From: Lasioglossum baleicum
Lineage: Eukaryota > Arthropoda > Insecta > Hymenoptera > Halictidae
NCBI RefSeq assembly: GCF_051020765.1
Contig: NC_134944.1
Span: forward strand, 310,001-374,000
Reading direction: 5' to 3'
Length of the DNA: 64,000 nucleotides
Shown here: positions 19,824-29,355 of the stretch, one piece after another
Layout of the letters: each line of letters begins with the position of its first letter
Position numbering within the stretch: position 1 is the first letter of the stretch
Notes under the pieces: generated by a model
The model's database searches: none
What the model was told of the DNA's origin: nothing
Seen by the model: the letters and a program-made list of their open reading frames with translations, nothing else
Program-made: the position numbers and the translations under genes

Positions 19824-22800
19824 ATGAGTTGTTCTCTTACGGTACCGGAACTGAAAGAGAAGCTGAAAGCCAAGAATTTGCAATCGACTGGTACGAAGGC
19901 CGAACTGATAAAACGTTTATTGGGTGCTGGTGTCACAGTGGAAGAATTAGCTATGACAGATGATGGGTGTACGGAAGAACCGGTTGCGGGGACGAGCGAC
20001 GAGACTCGCCACCGACCCGATACGAGAGGGCTGGTGGACGAGATAACTTTACGCGAATTAGACGTTCTAAGGAGAGAACGAGACGTTGTTGTACGAGAGA
20101 ACGAACTGTTTAGAAGAGAATTGGCGTTGTTACGGGAGACGCCAAGATCAGAAGCAAGCGCATCTGGACGGACGAGAGTGAAGAAGTGGCAAGAGTTGAA
20201 AGAAATAGTGGGTGAATTTGGTGGGGATAGTAAGGACTTTGACCGGTCGGAGAAACAGGTGAGAGGACTCCTGTCGACGTACGAGTTGGACAACCACCAA
20301 GCGAAAGCTCTAGTGTGTAGCAGATTGACGGGTCGCGCATTGAAGTGGTATCATTCTAGAATGGACTGTGTGGAATTAGGCACCGATGAGCTTTTGAAAG
20401 AGTTGAAGAGGCTGTACGGGCAACGACTAGATCCTTTATGTTTGAGACGCGAGCTTGAAACGAGGAAATGGGCCGTGGAAGAATCTTTCGCCGATTACGT
20501 GCATGATAAGACAATCCTTGCAAACCGAGTGCCTGTTTCGGAAACAGAATTACTTAGCTACGTCGTTGACGGTATACCGAATAGGGAATTGCAAATACAA
20601 GCTAAGGTGCAGTGTTATAAGTCCGTGGATGAAATACTGACGGCTTTCACAAACGTCAAGTTGCCGGCGGGAAGACCGCGACTATCGGAAAGAGTTTTGC
20701 TGTCGGGTAAAGTCACACCGTTGGATGGATCCGGTAGACCACCCATACGCCACCAAACAACAGGCCCTTCAGCTGTCGGATCAGGAAGGCCATTGCCGAG
20801 GGAAGGACAAGGATCGGGAAGGCCATCGCCGAGGGAAGGACAAGGATCAGCGAGCACCGGGCGGAGATGTTTTAATTGCAACGAGCCGGGTCACTTCTCA
20901 GCTGATTGTACGAAGCCAGCAAGAGAAAGGGGTTCCTGTTTCACGTGCGGACAGATGGGTCATCGAGCAAATCAATGCAGCACACAGACAACGAGGGGCG
21001 AAGTCAACTACATTACCCGTGGGCGGAAAGAAGACGATGACTTTCGGCGTGCGGTAGAATTACAGATAAGTAGCGAGAGCGGTAGTTTCAGTACAAAAGT
21101 AAACGCACTAATTGATTCAGGGAGCCCGATTAGTTTTGTTAAAGAGGGTTACATTCCGAGAATGTGTTTTATGACCGATCGCGATTCAGATAGGTTTCAT
21201 GGAATTAATGGTAGTGACTTGAACGTTTTAGGAAAGATGCGAGCTACGATTATTTATGACGCAGTAAAATATTATGTTACGTTGAGAATTGTACCGGATG
21301 AAACGATGAAAAACCCATTAGTTTTAGGACGCGACTTCATGAAAATTGCCAAGTTATCGTTGAGTAGAGAAGAAACGGTAGAATGCAACGATATAGCCGA
21401 CATTATGAACATTGAGGTAGATCAGGTTAACGCGTGCATTAGTACCGACGACATGCATTTCGACGAGAGCCTTTCGGCTGAGATTAAGACACGAGCACGC
21501 GAGTTGTTTAATAAGACGTACATTAACGCACAGAGACCTGCAGAGCCAAGCGTAGAAAATACGATGAAATTAACGCTTACGAACGACAAACCTTTTTCAT
21601 TTTCACCTCGTAGATTATCGTATGATGAGAAAAATAAATTACGTTGTATCCTCGACGGATTATTAGAAAGAGGTATAATTAGGGAGAGCACATCCGAGTA
21701 CGCATCTCCTATCGTTCTGACGAAGAAAAAGAACGGAGAAATTAGAATGTGCGTAGATTTCCGCACATTGAATAAAATCACGGTTCGCGATAACTTTCCT
21801 CTGCCATTGATCGAAGATCAATTAGATCTACTGGAGGGAAAAAAATATTTCACGACACTCGATTTAAAAGATGGATTTTTCCATGTTAAGATGGACGAAG
21901 CGTCGGTTAAATTTACATCGTTCGTAACGCCTTTCGGGCAATACGAATACACGAGGATGCCATTCGGGTTAAAAGGTGCGCCTCTTAAATTCCAACGCTA
22001 CGTCACGGAAATCTTTAAAGAACTAATCAATGAGGGCGAAATATCTGTTTATTTGGATGATTTTCTTATCGCGACAGAGACGATAGAACATCATATGGAA
22101 GTCCTCGGAAAAGTATTTAAACTACTTACAGCGAATCTTTTGAATTTACGGTTAGATAAATGCAGATTTCTCCAAACAAAACTCGATTATTTGGGTTATA
22201 CTGTAACGAACGAAGGAATTAGGCCGACGGAACAAGGACTCGAGGCGGTAAAGAAATTCCCTCTCCCGCGAAATGTTCGAGAGGTGCAGGGATTTTTAGG
22301 CCTCTGTTCATATTTTCGGAAATTTATTGAGGGCTTTTCTATCCTTGCGAAGCCTTTGTACGATTTGACGAGAAAGGATGCGAAGTTTCAGTTAGGCGAA
22401 AAAGAAAAACAAGCATTCGAGATGCTTAAGAATCGATTGTTAAACGCACCGATATTAAGTATTTATTCTCCGCGAGACGAGACTGAGTTGCATTGTGACG
22501 CGAGCGCGTCGGGGTTTGGTGCTATCCTGTTGCAAAGGAAAGCCGACAAGAAGCTGCATCCAGTATTTTACTTTTCTAAACGAACAACCGAGATTGAATC
22601 GCGCTATCATAGTTTCGAGTTAGAAACGCTAGCAATCGTTTCTGCCCTCCGCCGTTTCCGAACATATTTACTAGGAATAAAATTTAAGATACTTACGGAT
22701 TGTCAAGCTCTTAGTTTGACACTAAATAAAAAAGAGACAAATCCTCGAATTGCACGTTGGGTCCTTGAAATGCAAAATTACGACTATGTGCTAGAGCATA

Positions 22801-23417
22801 GGGCTGGTTCGCGTATGCTCCACGTAGACTCGTTAAGTCGTCAGGTTCTCGTGATCGAAGACAATTCGTTCGATAGAAATTTAGCGCTATGCCAACATAA
22901 TGATAAAGATATCGAGAAAATCCGTACAGAGTTAGAAACCACGGAAAGTAAATTGTACGAAATGAGGAACGGTCTAGTATATCGGAAGTATCAGGGTAAA
23001 ATTTTGTTTTACGTGCCGAGCAATTTGAAATCGAGCGTTATGTATAAATACCACAATGAGATGGGACACGTCGGAATTGAGAAAACCGCGCGGAACATTG
23101 CAGATACTTATTGGTTTCCGGATATGAGATCCAAGATCGAGAAACACATTCGTGGCTGTTTGAAATGTATCGCGTACACGCCAAACTACGGAAAGTTGGA
23201 AGGTACCTTGCACTGTATACCGAAAGGGGATGCACCTTTTGATACGCTACACATTGATCATTTGGCTCCTGTTTCGAGATCGCACAAATCGCGTTACAAT
23301 TATATATTTGTTGTAGTCGACGCGTTCACTAAGTATATTAAAATATGTATCCAACTAAAACAACGAACACCGCCGCAAATCGAGACGATTTGTCGTCAGG
23401 ACGGCCGAGAGTTGTAA
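19824..23417 (+). CDS. Gypsy-1 Gag-Pol polyprotein (integrase truncated)
   Basis: A single 1197-residue frame. Residues 7-37 fit a SAP DNA-binding motif (VPELKEKLKAKNLQSTGTK), unusual for a Gag. A capsid-like helical region follows. Zinc knuckles CFNCNEPGHFSADC and CFTCGQMGHRANQC lie near 348 and 371. Protease ALIDSGSP is near 428, RT VYLDDFLIA near 741, RNase H LHCDASASGFGAILL near 889, and integrase HHCC (HVGIEK...CLKC) near 1075-1115. Core LHIDHLAP and VVVDAF follow, then a short unrelated tail. Gag and Pol are fused with no frameshift. The second Asp and Glu of integrase are missing. Confidence 0.93.
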   Translation: MSCSLTVPELKEKLKAKNLQSTGTKAELIKRLLGAGVTVEELAMTDDGCTEEPVAGTSDETRHRPDTRGLVDEITLRELDVLRRERDVVVRENELFRRELALLRETPRSEASASGRTRVKKWQELKEIVGEFGGDSKDFDRSEKQVRGLLSTYELDNHQAKALVCSRLTGRALKWYHSRMDCVELGTDELLKELKRLYGQRLDPLCLRRELETRKWAVEESFADYVHDKTILANRVPVSETELLSYVVDGIPNRELQIQAKVQCYKSVDEILTAFTNVKLPAGRPRLSERVLLSGKVTPLDGSGRPPIRHQTTGPSAVGSGRPLPREGQGSGRPSPREGQGSASTGRRCFNCNEPGHFSADCTKPARERGSCFTCGQMGHRANQCSTQTTRGEVNYITRGRKEDDDFRRAVELQISSESGSFSTKVNALIDSGSPISFVKEGYIPRMCFMTDRDSDRFHGINGSDLNVLGKMRATIIYDAVKYYVTLRIVPDETMKNPLVLGRDFMKIAKLSLSREETVECNDIADIMNIEVDQVNACISTDDMHFDESLSAEIKTRARELFNKTYINAQRPAEPSVENTMKLTLTNDKPFSFSPRRLSYDEKNKLRCILDGLLERGIIRESTSEYASPIVLTKKKNGEIRMCVDFRTLNKITVRDNFPLPLIEDQLDLLEGKKYFTTLDLKDGFFHVKMDEASVKFTSFVTPFGQYEYTRMPFGLKGAPLKFQRYVTEIFKELINEGEISVYLDDFLIATETIEHHMEVLGKVFKLLTANLLNLRLDKCRFLQTKLDYLGYTVTNEGIRPTEQGLEAVKKFPLPRNVREVQGFLGLCSYFRKFIEGFSILAKPLYDLTRKDAKFQLGEKEKQAFEMLKNRLLNAPILSIYSPRDETELHCDASASGFGAILLQRKADKKLHPVFYFSKRTTEIESRYHSFELETLAIVSALRRFRTYLLGIKFKILTDCQALSLTLNKKETNPRIARWVLEMQNYDYVLEHRAGSRMLHVDSLSRQVLVIEDNSFDRNLALCQHNDKDIEKIRTELETTESKLYEMRNGLVYRKYQGKILFYVPSNLKSSVMYKYHNEMGHVGIEKTARNIADTYWFPDMRSKIEKHIRGCLKCIAYTPNYGKLEGTLHCIPKGDAPFDTLHIDHLAPVSRSHKSRYNYIFVVVDAFTKYIKICIQLKQRTPPQIETICRQDGREL

Positions 23418-23504
23418 GCTGTGAATCGACATATATTTGTCATCGGTATATATTTGTTGTTTATATTTCGGTAAATCGGGACGATTTGTCGTCAGGACGG
23501 CCGA
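23384..23504 (+). repeat. Direct repeat with tRNA-Leu 5'-end-like motif before the 3' LTR
   Basis: ACGATTTGTCGTCAGGACGG followed by CCGA occurs twice (tRNA-like part 23395-23408 and 23491-23504), 96 bp apart. GTCAGGAYGGCCGA equals the first 14 nt of eukaryotic tRNA-Leu. No polypurine tract is visible in front of the LTR at 23507. Confidence 0.7.
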
Positions 23505-23506
23505 AT

Positions 23507-23783
23507 TGTAAGAATGATGTAAGTGTGCATGTTATATATGTTTTTATTGATTGCAAGTGTTATATATGTTTTTATTGATTGCAAGTGTTATATATGTTTT
23601 TATTGATTGCAAGTGTTATATATGTTTTTATTGATTGCGTTCATGTTTTGTTAATGTTTATGTTGTGATTTTGTTTAAAAATAAAAAGAGACAGTCCCCT
23701 GCGAGCGATCAACGAAATAACACGTCGTGTCGAATCTTTATGAATTCCGTATCGAGCCTGAATTCCGTGTCGAGCTTCTTTAT
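23507..23783 (+). repeat. Gypsy-1 3' LTR (277 bp)
   Basis: Same as 19434-19710 apart from two substitutions, including the four 28-bp units. Confidence 0.92.
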
Positions 23784-23870
23784 ATGAAGTCACATATTAT
23801 GAAGTATAGAATTATGTTACGAGTTGTACAAGATGAAACGTTGAACAGCGATTTAATTTTAGGTCGTGAT
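23784..23870 (+). pseudogene. Inverted fragment of Gypsy-2 protease
   Basis: Encodes KYRIMLRVVQDETLNSDLIL, identical to the protease piece at 19331-19407 on the other strand. It stops at GGTCGTGAT and runs directly into (TA)n and X2. Confidence 0.88.
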
Positions 23871-23882
23871 GATATATATATA

Positions 23883-26036
23883 CAGGGTGTCTCAAAATTA
23901 GGTCCGGAGCCGAAAATGGGAGGTTCCTGAGATCATTTCAAGCGACATTTTCCTTTGAAAAAATGTCGTCCGCGGTTTCGTTAACGAGTTATTAACGAAA
24001 AACACGGACCAATCAGAGCGCGAGCTAGACGCGTGCAGCCCGGCGCGCCGGCAGCCGAGTGTCGGTGGCACGCCGCGATGTCGTAACGAACAAAAGTTTC
24101 TCGATGATGTGAATCCTCGCCAATTTCGATAAGCTTTGGATATGTTGTCAATACCATGATTCTGAACAACATTTCCCTTTACAGTTTCTGTCGATCGGCT
24201 TTAGTTTACGACATTATTGTAAAAATTTGTAATTGTAAATCGATCGATGTACTATTTCCTATCCGATTTCGATAATATTTGGATATGTTGTCAAGACCAT
24301 GATTCTGAACAACATTTCCCTTTACAGTTTCTGTCGATCGGCTTTAGTTTACGATATTATTGTAAAAATTTGTAATTGTAAATCGATCGATGTACTATTT
24401 CCTATCCGATTTCGATAATATTTGGATATGTTGTCAAGACCATGATTCTGAACAACATTTCCCTTGACGGTTTCTGTCGATCGGCTTTAGTTTACGATAT
24501 TATTGTAAAAATTTGTAATTGTAAATCGATCGATGTACTATTTCCTATCCGATTTCGATAATATTTGGATATGTTGTCAAGACCATGATTCTGAACAACA
24601 TTTCCCTTGACGGTTTTTGTCGGTCGGCTTTAGTTTACGATATTATTGTAAAAATTTGTAATTGTAAATCGATCGATGCACATACTATCTCCTCGCCGAT
24701 GTCGATGAGCTTCATTTCAAAGGAAAAAGATATTTAAAACATCGAATTTATAACATATTTCAAAGTCATCGAAATCGGTGAGGACCCACATCATCGGCAA
24801 CTTTACCCGAACGATAGAAGAAGCACAAACTTATTGAATTAAAAACTCACTTATTCAGCCGTAAATCCATTTGACTACCACATACAACCACCACACTTTT
24901 ACATAATCTTCGAATCGGTGTTTTCGAGAATCATATGATTCTCGAAAAATCAATGCCATATGATTCTCGAAAAATCAATATCTCCTTGGGAACGATTTCA
25001 TTTGTTTTAAACGACGCCTTCATCGAATACATTGTACGCTGGGAGAGCACAGTTACGCGCGGCATCGCGAAGAGCATCGAACTCTTTCCGCGTCGGAGTA
25101 AGTAATTTCGTTCGATATCGATACGAGTTATAAAAGTGTGCTACGAGTTCAACAATTATGTAAAAGTGTGATGGTTATATGTGGTAGTCAAATGGATTTA
25201 CGGCTGAATAAGTGAGTTTTTAATTCAATAAGTTTGTGCTTCTTCTATCGTTCGGGTAAAGTTGCCGATGATGTGGGTCCACACCGATTTCGATGACTTT
25301 GAAATATGTTATAAATTCGATGTTTTAAATATCTTTTTCCTTTGAAATAAAGCTCATCGAAATCGGCGAGGAGATAGTATGTACATCGATCGATTTACAA
25401 TTACAAATTTTTACAATAATATCGTAAACTAAAGCCGACCGACGAAAACCGTCAAGGGAAATGTTGTTCAGAATCATGGTCTTGACTACATATCCAAAGC
25501 TTATCGAAATCGGACAGGAAATAGTACATCGATCGATTTACGATTATAAATTTTTGCAATAATATCGTAAAGTAAAGCCGATCGTCAGAAACTGTAAAGG
25601 GAAATGTTGTTCAGAATCATGGTATTGACAACATATCCAAAGATTATCGAAATCGGATAGGAAATAGTACATCGATCGATTTACAATTACAAATTTTTAC
25701 AATAATATCGTAAACTAAAGCCGATCGACAGAAACTGTAAAGGGAAATGTTGTTCAGAATCATGGTATTGACAACATATCCAAAGCTTATCGAAATTGGC
25801 GAGGATTCACATCATCGAGAAACTTTTGTTCGTTACGACATCGCGGCGTGCCACCGACACTCGGCTGCCGGCGCGCCGGGCTGCACGCGTCTAGCTCGCG
25901 CTCTGATTGGTCCGTGTTTTTCGTTAATAACTCGTTAACGAAGCCGCGGACGACATTTTTTCAAAGGAAAATGTCGCTTGAAATGATCCCAGGAACCTCC
26001 CATTTTCGGCTCCGAACCTAATTTTGAGACACCCTG
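23883..26036. mobile_element. X2: second palindromic element of the X family (2154 bp)
   Basis: Same ends as X1, with TA on both sides. The arms carry more copies of the 145-bp unit (about four in the left arm against two in X1), so arm length evolves by unit gain or loss. There is no transposase. It lies in a (TA)n tract next to Gypsy-3. Confidence 0.9.
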
Positions 26037-26041
26037 TATAT

Positions 26042-26316
26042 TGTTACGGGTCTACCGGCATACTAATGTTACGCGTCTGTCGGTATACCCGTTGTATAGA
26101 ATTGTTGGAAGATTCAGGTTGGTTACAGCGTCGTTAGGAAAACGACGCTGGAACGAAAGAGAGTCGAAAGACAAACACGAGAGAGAGCGGACGTTGGAGA
26201 CGTCAAAGGCGATAAAAGCGATTTAGCCAGAGATAAGTTGCCTTCCTCCGAAAAGCAGCGTATTACGGTTATTGAAAGTGTGTTCATTTATTTAGCGAAA
26301 TAGAGACTTCGTTACA
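26042..26316 (+). repeat. Gypsy-3 5' LTR (275 bp)
   Basis: TGTTACGGG...CGTTACA. Followed after one base by the primer site. Confidence 0.95.
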
Positions 26317-26317
26317 T

Positions 26318-26336
26318 TGGTGTCAGAAGTGGGATT
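26318..26336 (+). other. Gypsy-3 primer-binding site, tRNA-Leu
   Basis: TGGTGTCAGAAGTGGGATT is fully complementary to the 3' end of insect tRNA-Leu including CCA. It is the complete form of the offset site seen in Gypsy-1 and Gypsy-2. Confidence 0.9.
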
Positions 26337-26367
26337 CTGCGGCTGAGCAAGCGACTAGCGGAACGAG

Positions 26368-27318
26368 ATGCAGACTCGGTCTGTTCGTTTGGAGGAGCGT
26401 CTCGCGGCTTTGGAAGCTCGACTGCTGGAAAACCAGGCGAATTTTCGAGCGGAGGAGTTCACGTCCATGCAAACACAGTTAGCGAATAATCAGGCCAGTC
26501 TTTGCCAACTTACTTCTCTTTTGGCGAGATTTGTAGGGGATGGGAACCGTGAGGCCGCCGGTGACGTAGATTCACGCGCGTTCAATCAATGTTCGCGTCC
26601 GTGCAATGCTAATCCATCTTTTTACCGCGTTAAGCCCGCAAAATTTAACGGTTCGGGTTCATGGAGACTGTACTTGACACAGTTTCTTACCCTGGCAAAG
26701 ATTAATAAGTGGGATGACACTACTAAGAGTCTGGCCCTCGTAGACTCTCTTGAGGGTGAGGCCCTTACGGCCCTGTCGTGTCTCGAGGAATCGAAACGTA
26801 CCGACTTTGACGCGCTTGTTTCTCGATTAAATATTCAATATGGCAATGAGCACTTGGCTCAGCTAGACCGGTTTAGGTTCTTTAATTATAGACAACGTAG
26901 GGGAGAGTCTCTTCGGGCTTTGGCTAACCAAATTTGTTTTCTTTCCCGTTCGGCTTTCCCTGACGCGACACCGGAATTTCGCGATAAACAAGCGCATCAG
27001 AGGTTCCTTGAGGCGATCGGGGACCACAATCTCAAGAGAGATGTTACTCTTGCTTCGATGAATTGTTCCACACGGGACGAGACACTCGCGATCGCGGTGA
27101 CGATGGGAGCTCTAAATTTTCAGGACTCTTGGAGGTCCCAGCAGCCTACGCAGGAGAGTGCGAGGATGGACACGCGCCGTTTTCGTCCATACGGGGGACA
27201 GCCACGTGACTTTAGCAGACCTTTGACTTGCTGGAAATGCGGAAAAATTGGTCATATTTCTTCAAATTGTTCTTTGAATAAGACTAACGCTTCGGGAAAC
27301 CAGAAGGGATCGTTGTAA
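26368..27318 (+). CDS. Gypsy-3 Gag
   Basis: 316 residues, starting at the first ATG after the primer site. An N-terminal coiled-coil-like stretch (RLEERLAALEARL) leads into a capsid domain beginning FYRVKPAKFNGSGSW, with LYLTQFLTLAKINKW and FRFFNYRQRRGESLRAL as usual for gypsy Gags. One zinc knuckle, CWKCGKIGHISSNC, lies near 289-302. Pol lies in the -1 frame and is open across the gag stop, so Pol is probably made by -1 frameshifting. Confidence 0.88.
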   Translation: MQTRSVRLEERLAALEARLLENQANFRAEEFTSMQTQLANNQASLCQLTSLLARFVGDGNREAAGDVDSRAFNQCSRPCNANPSFYRVKPAKFNGSGSWRLYLTQFLTLAKINKWDDTTKSLALVDSLEGEALTALSCLEESKRTDFDALVSRLNIQYGNEHLAQLDRFRFFNYRQRRGESLRALANQICFLSRSAFPDATPEFRDKQAHQRFLEAIGDHNLKRDVTLASMNCSTRDETLAIAVTMGALNFQDSWRSQQPTQESARMDTRRFRPYGGQPRDFSRPLTCWKCGKIGHISSNCSLNKTNASGNQKGSL

Positions 27319-27407
27319 AGAGGGTTGCAAACGATCAAATACAAGAAAATACCCTCTATCGAATTTCTTCTGTTAATAACGTCGCGGTCGAGTCTGGTGT
27401 TAGCGTC

Positions 27408-28836
27408 ATGGGCCTTCTGGATGGTCATTCCCGAAAGTTCATTGTCGATACCGGTTCGCGAGTTTCACTCCTAAAGGGGACGTCAGTTGAGGGTTTTTTC
27501 TCAATGTCAGGCGAAATACATCTTAGATCCGTTGCAGCAGAGAGGGTTCAGATTTTCGGGGAGCGTAGCACTTTTGTTGAGCTCGGAAAACTACGCGTTC
27601 GGCATAGGTTTCTCGTTGTCGATATCGAGGAAGATTGCATTTTAGGGCTGGATTTTCTGTCGAGATATAGGTGTTCGGTCGATTTGGAGAATAACTGTTT
27701 GCATATTGCCGGAGTAGACAAAATTTGGTTTAATGATTGTTCTATCGATGCTTGGTCTTCGGAAAGTGGCGAAGACATTGCAGGAGATTCTGAAGACCGG
27801 GTTTTGCCAGAGTTTTTGTTTCCGATTTTGGAAGAAAATTCCGTACTCCTGGGCCAGAGTGAGAAGGAAGACTTTAGGAATTTTCTAATTTCATTTCAAG
27901 ACGTCTTCGCAAAAGATAAAAAGCAGTTGGGAAAGTGCAAGGTAGTGAAGCATCGAATAGATACGGGAGGTCACGCACCTATTAAACAAGCTCCCCGTAG
28001 GGTTCCCGTTCAGCGAAAGGACGAAGTACGGCAGTTAATTGCGGACATGGAAAACCAGGGGGTGATTGAAAAATCGGTTAGCTGTTGGATGTCCCCGGTG
28101 GTTTTAGTTAAAAAGAAAGATGGTTCGACAAGGTTTTGTATAGATTATCGCCAGCTAAACAACATAACGAAGAAAGATTCATATCCCTTACCTCGGATTG
28201 ATGATACTCTGAATGCGATTGCGGGATCTTCGTGGTTTACGGTTTTGGACCTGCAGAGTGGTTATTGGCAGATCGAGATGGATGAGAGGGATCGCGAAAA
28301 GACTGCGTTTTCAGTAGGCGAAGGGTTATGGCAGTTTAGGGTGATGCCGTTTGGGTTGTGTAATGCTCCAGCTACGTTTGAGAGGTTAATGGAAAATGTT
28401 TTGGGAGATTTGACTTGGCGAAACTGTCTCGTTTATCTAGACGATATTATCATTTTTGGGAGGACGTTCGAAGAGGAACTGCAAAATTTGCATTTGGTAT
28501 TTGATAAACTACGCGTAGCAGGTCTTCTTGTGGCTCCTCAAAAATGTTCTTTTTTTCAAGCAGAGGTGAAATACTTAGGGCACATTGTTTCTAGGGAAGG
28601 TGTTAAAACGAATCCGGAGAAAATTTCCATGATCAGGGAGTGGCCTAGACCGAGGAATAAGTCGGAAATGAAAAGCTTTTTAGGGTTGTGTACTTATTTT
28701 TCGCGGTTTGTAAAGAATTATGCCACTGTTGCAAGGCCGCTTTTTGACTTGACGGAAAATAAAAGTTTTGTTTGGTCAGAGGAAGCGGAGAAAGCTTTTG
28801 AAGAGTTAAAAATTTGTTTAACTTCAACACCGATTT
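27408..28836 (+). CDS. Gypsy-3 Pol, protease and reverse transcriptase
   Basis: The frame is open upstream of this Met and overlaps gag in the -1 phase, so the Met is probably not used. Protease FIVDTGSRVSLL is near residue 12 and CILGLDFL near 75. RT shows KKKDGSTRFCIDYRQLN, LDLQSGYWQIEM, MPFGLCNAPATFE and VYLDDIIIF (catalytic YLDD near 341), then FLGLCTYFSRFVKNYA. It is cut by the copia LTR at 28837 and resumes at 40065. Confidence 0.93.
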
Positions 28837-29069
28837 TGTAGAAATCTACCATATCGACATAATCGCGACATCTGTTGATTACTTTGTTTATGCTCGTATC
28901 ACTCTATTGCGTATTTACATATTGTAACCTTTTATAGTTCTTCTCTGGCAAGCTGCCACACTGTATAGACGTGTTCTGTGTTCTTCTCTACTCTCACAAA
29001 CTGGAAATATACAATTCTAATAAATCCATACGCTTTGGTATGATATACACCACTGCACCAAATTTAACA
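28837..29069 (+). repeat. Copia 5' LTR (233 bp)
   Basis: TGTAGAAATC...TTTAACA. Confidence 0.95.
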
Positions 29070-29086
29070 GGTTATGGGCCCAGTGC
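29070..29086 (+). other. Copia primer-binding site, internal initiator tRNA-Met
   Basis: GGTTATGGGCCCAGTG directly follows the LTR. It matches the known copia site that pairs with a half initiator tRNA-Met rather than its 3' end. Confidence 0.9.
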
Positions 29087-29355
29087 TGGATTAAAAGGAA
29101 TTAATCATAGTGAGTTATAAAGTGTTGTTATTCACAGTCTCAAGATACAACAAGTAAAATTGGCGAGTTGAGCACGTGGCGAATTGAAAACACAATCTGT
29201 AAGTTTTCATGTATTATTTCTATTACTACTGATAATTATACTATCAGAGAAGCTGGAAGAACAAGTTCTAAATTATATACAGTTTGAATTTCAAGAAGAA
29301 ATAGTCATTTCTAAACTATTCTCATTCGTACGCAGTAACGTACATTTTTTTCAAT

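Larger units (their letters stand above)
19434..23783 (+). mobile_element. Gypsy-1: complete-ended gypsy with truncated integrase
   Basis: 277-bp LTRs (two differences by eye), a primer site, one long gag-pol frame, and the 5-bp duplication atgaa on both sides (19429-19433 and 23784-23788). The integrase core is cut off, so the copy needs help to integrate even though its gag-pol frame is open. It sits inside the loop of the inverted Gypsy-2 duplication. Confidence 0.92.
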
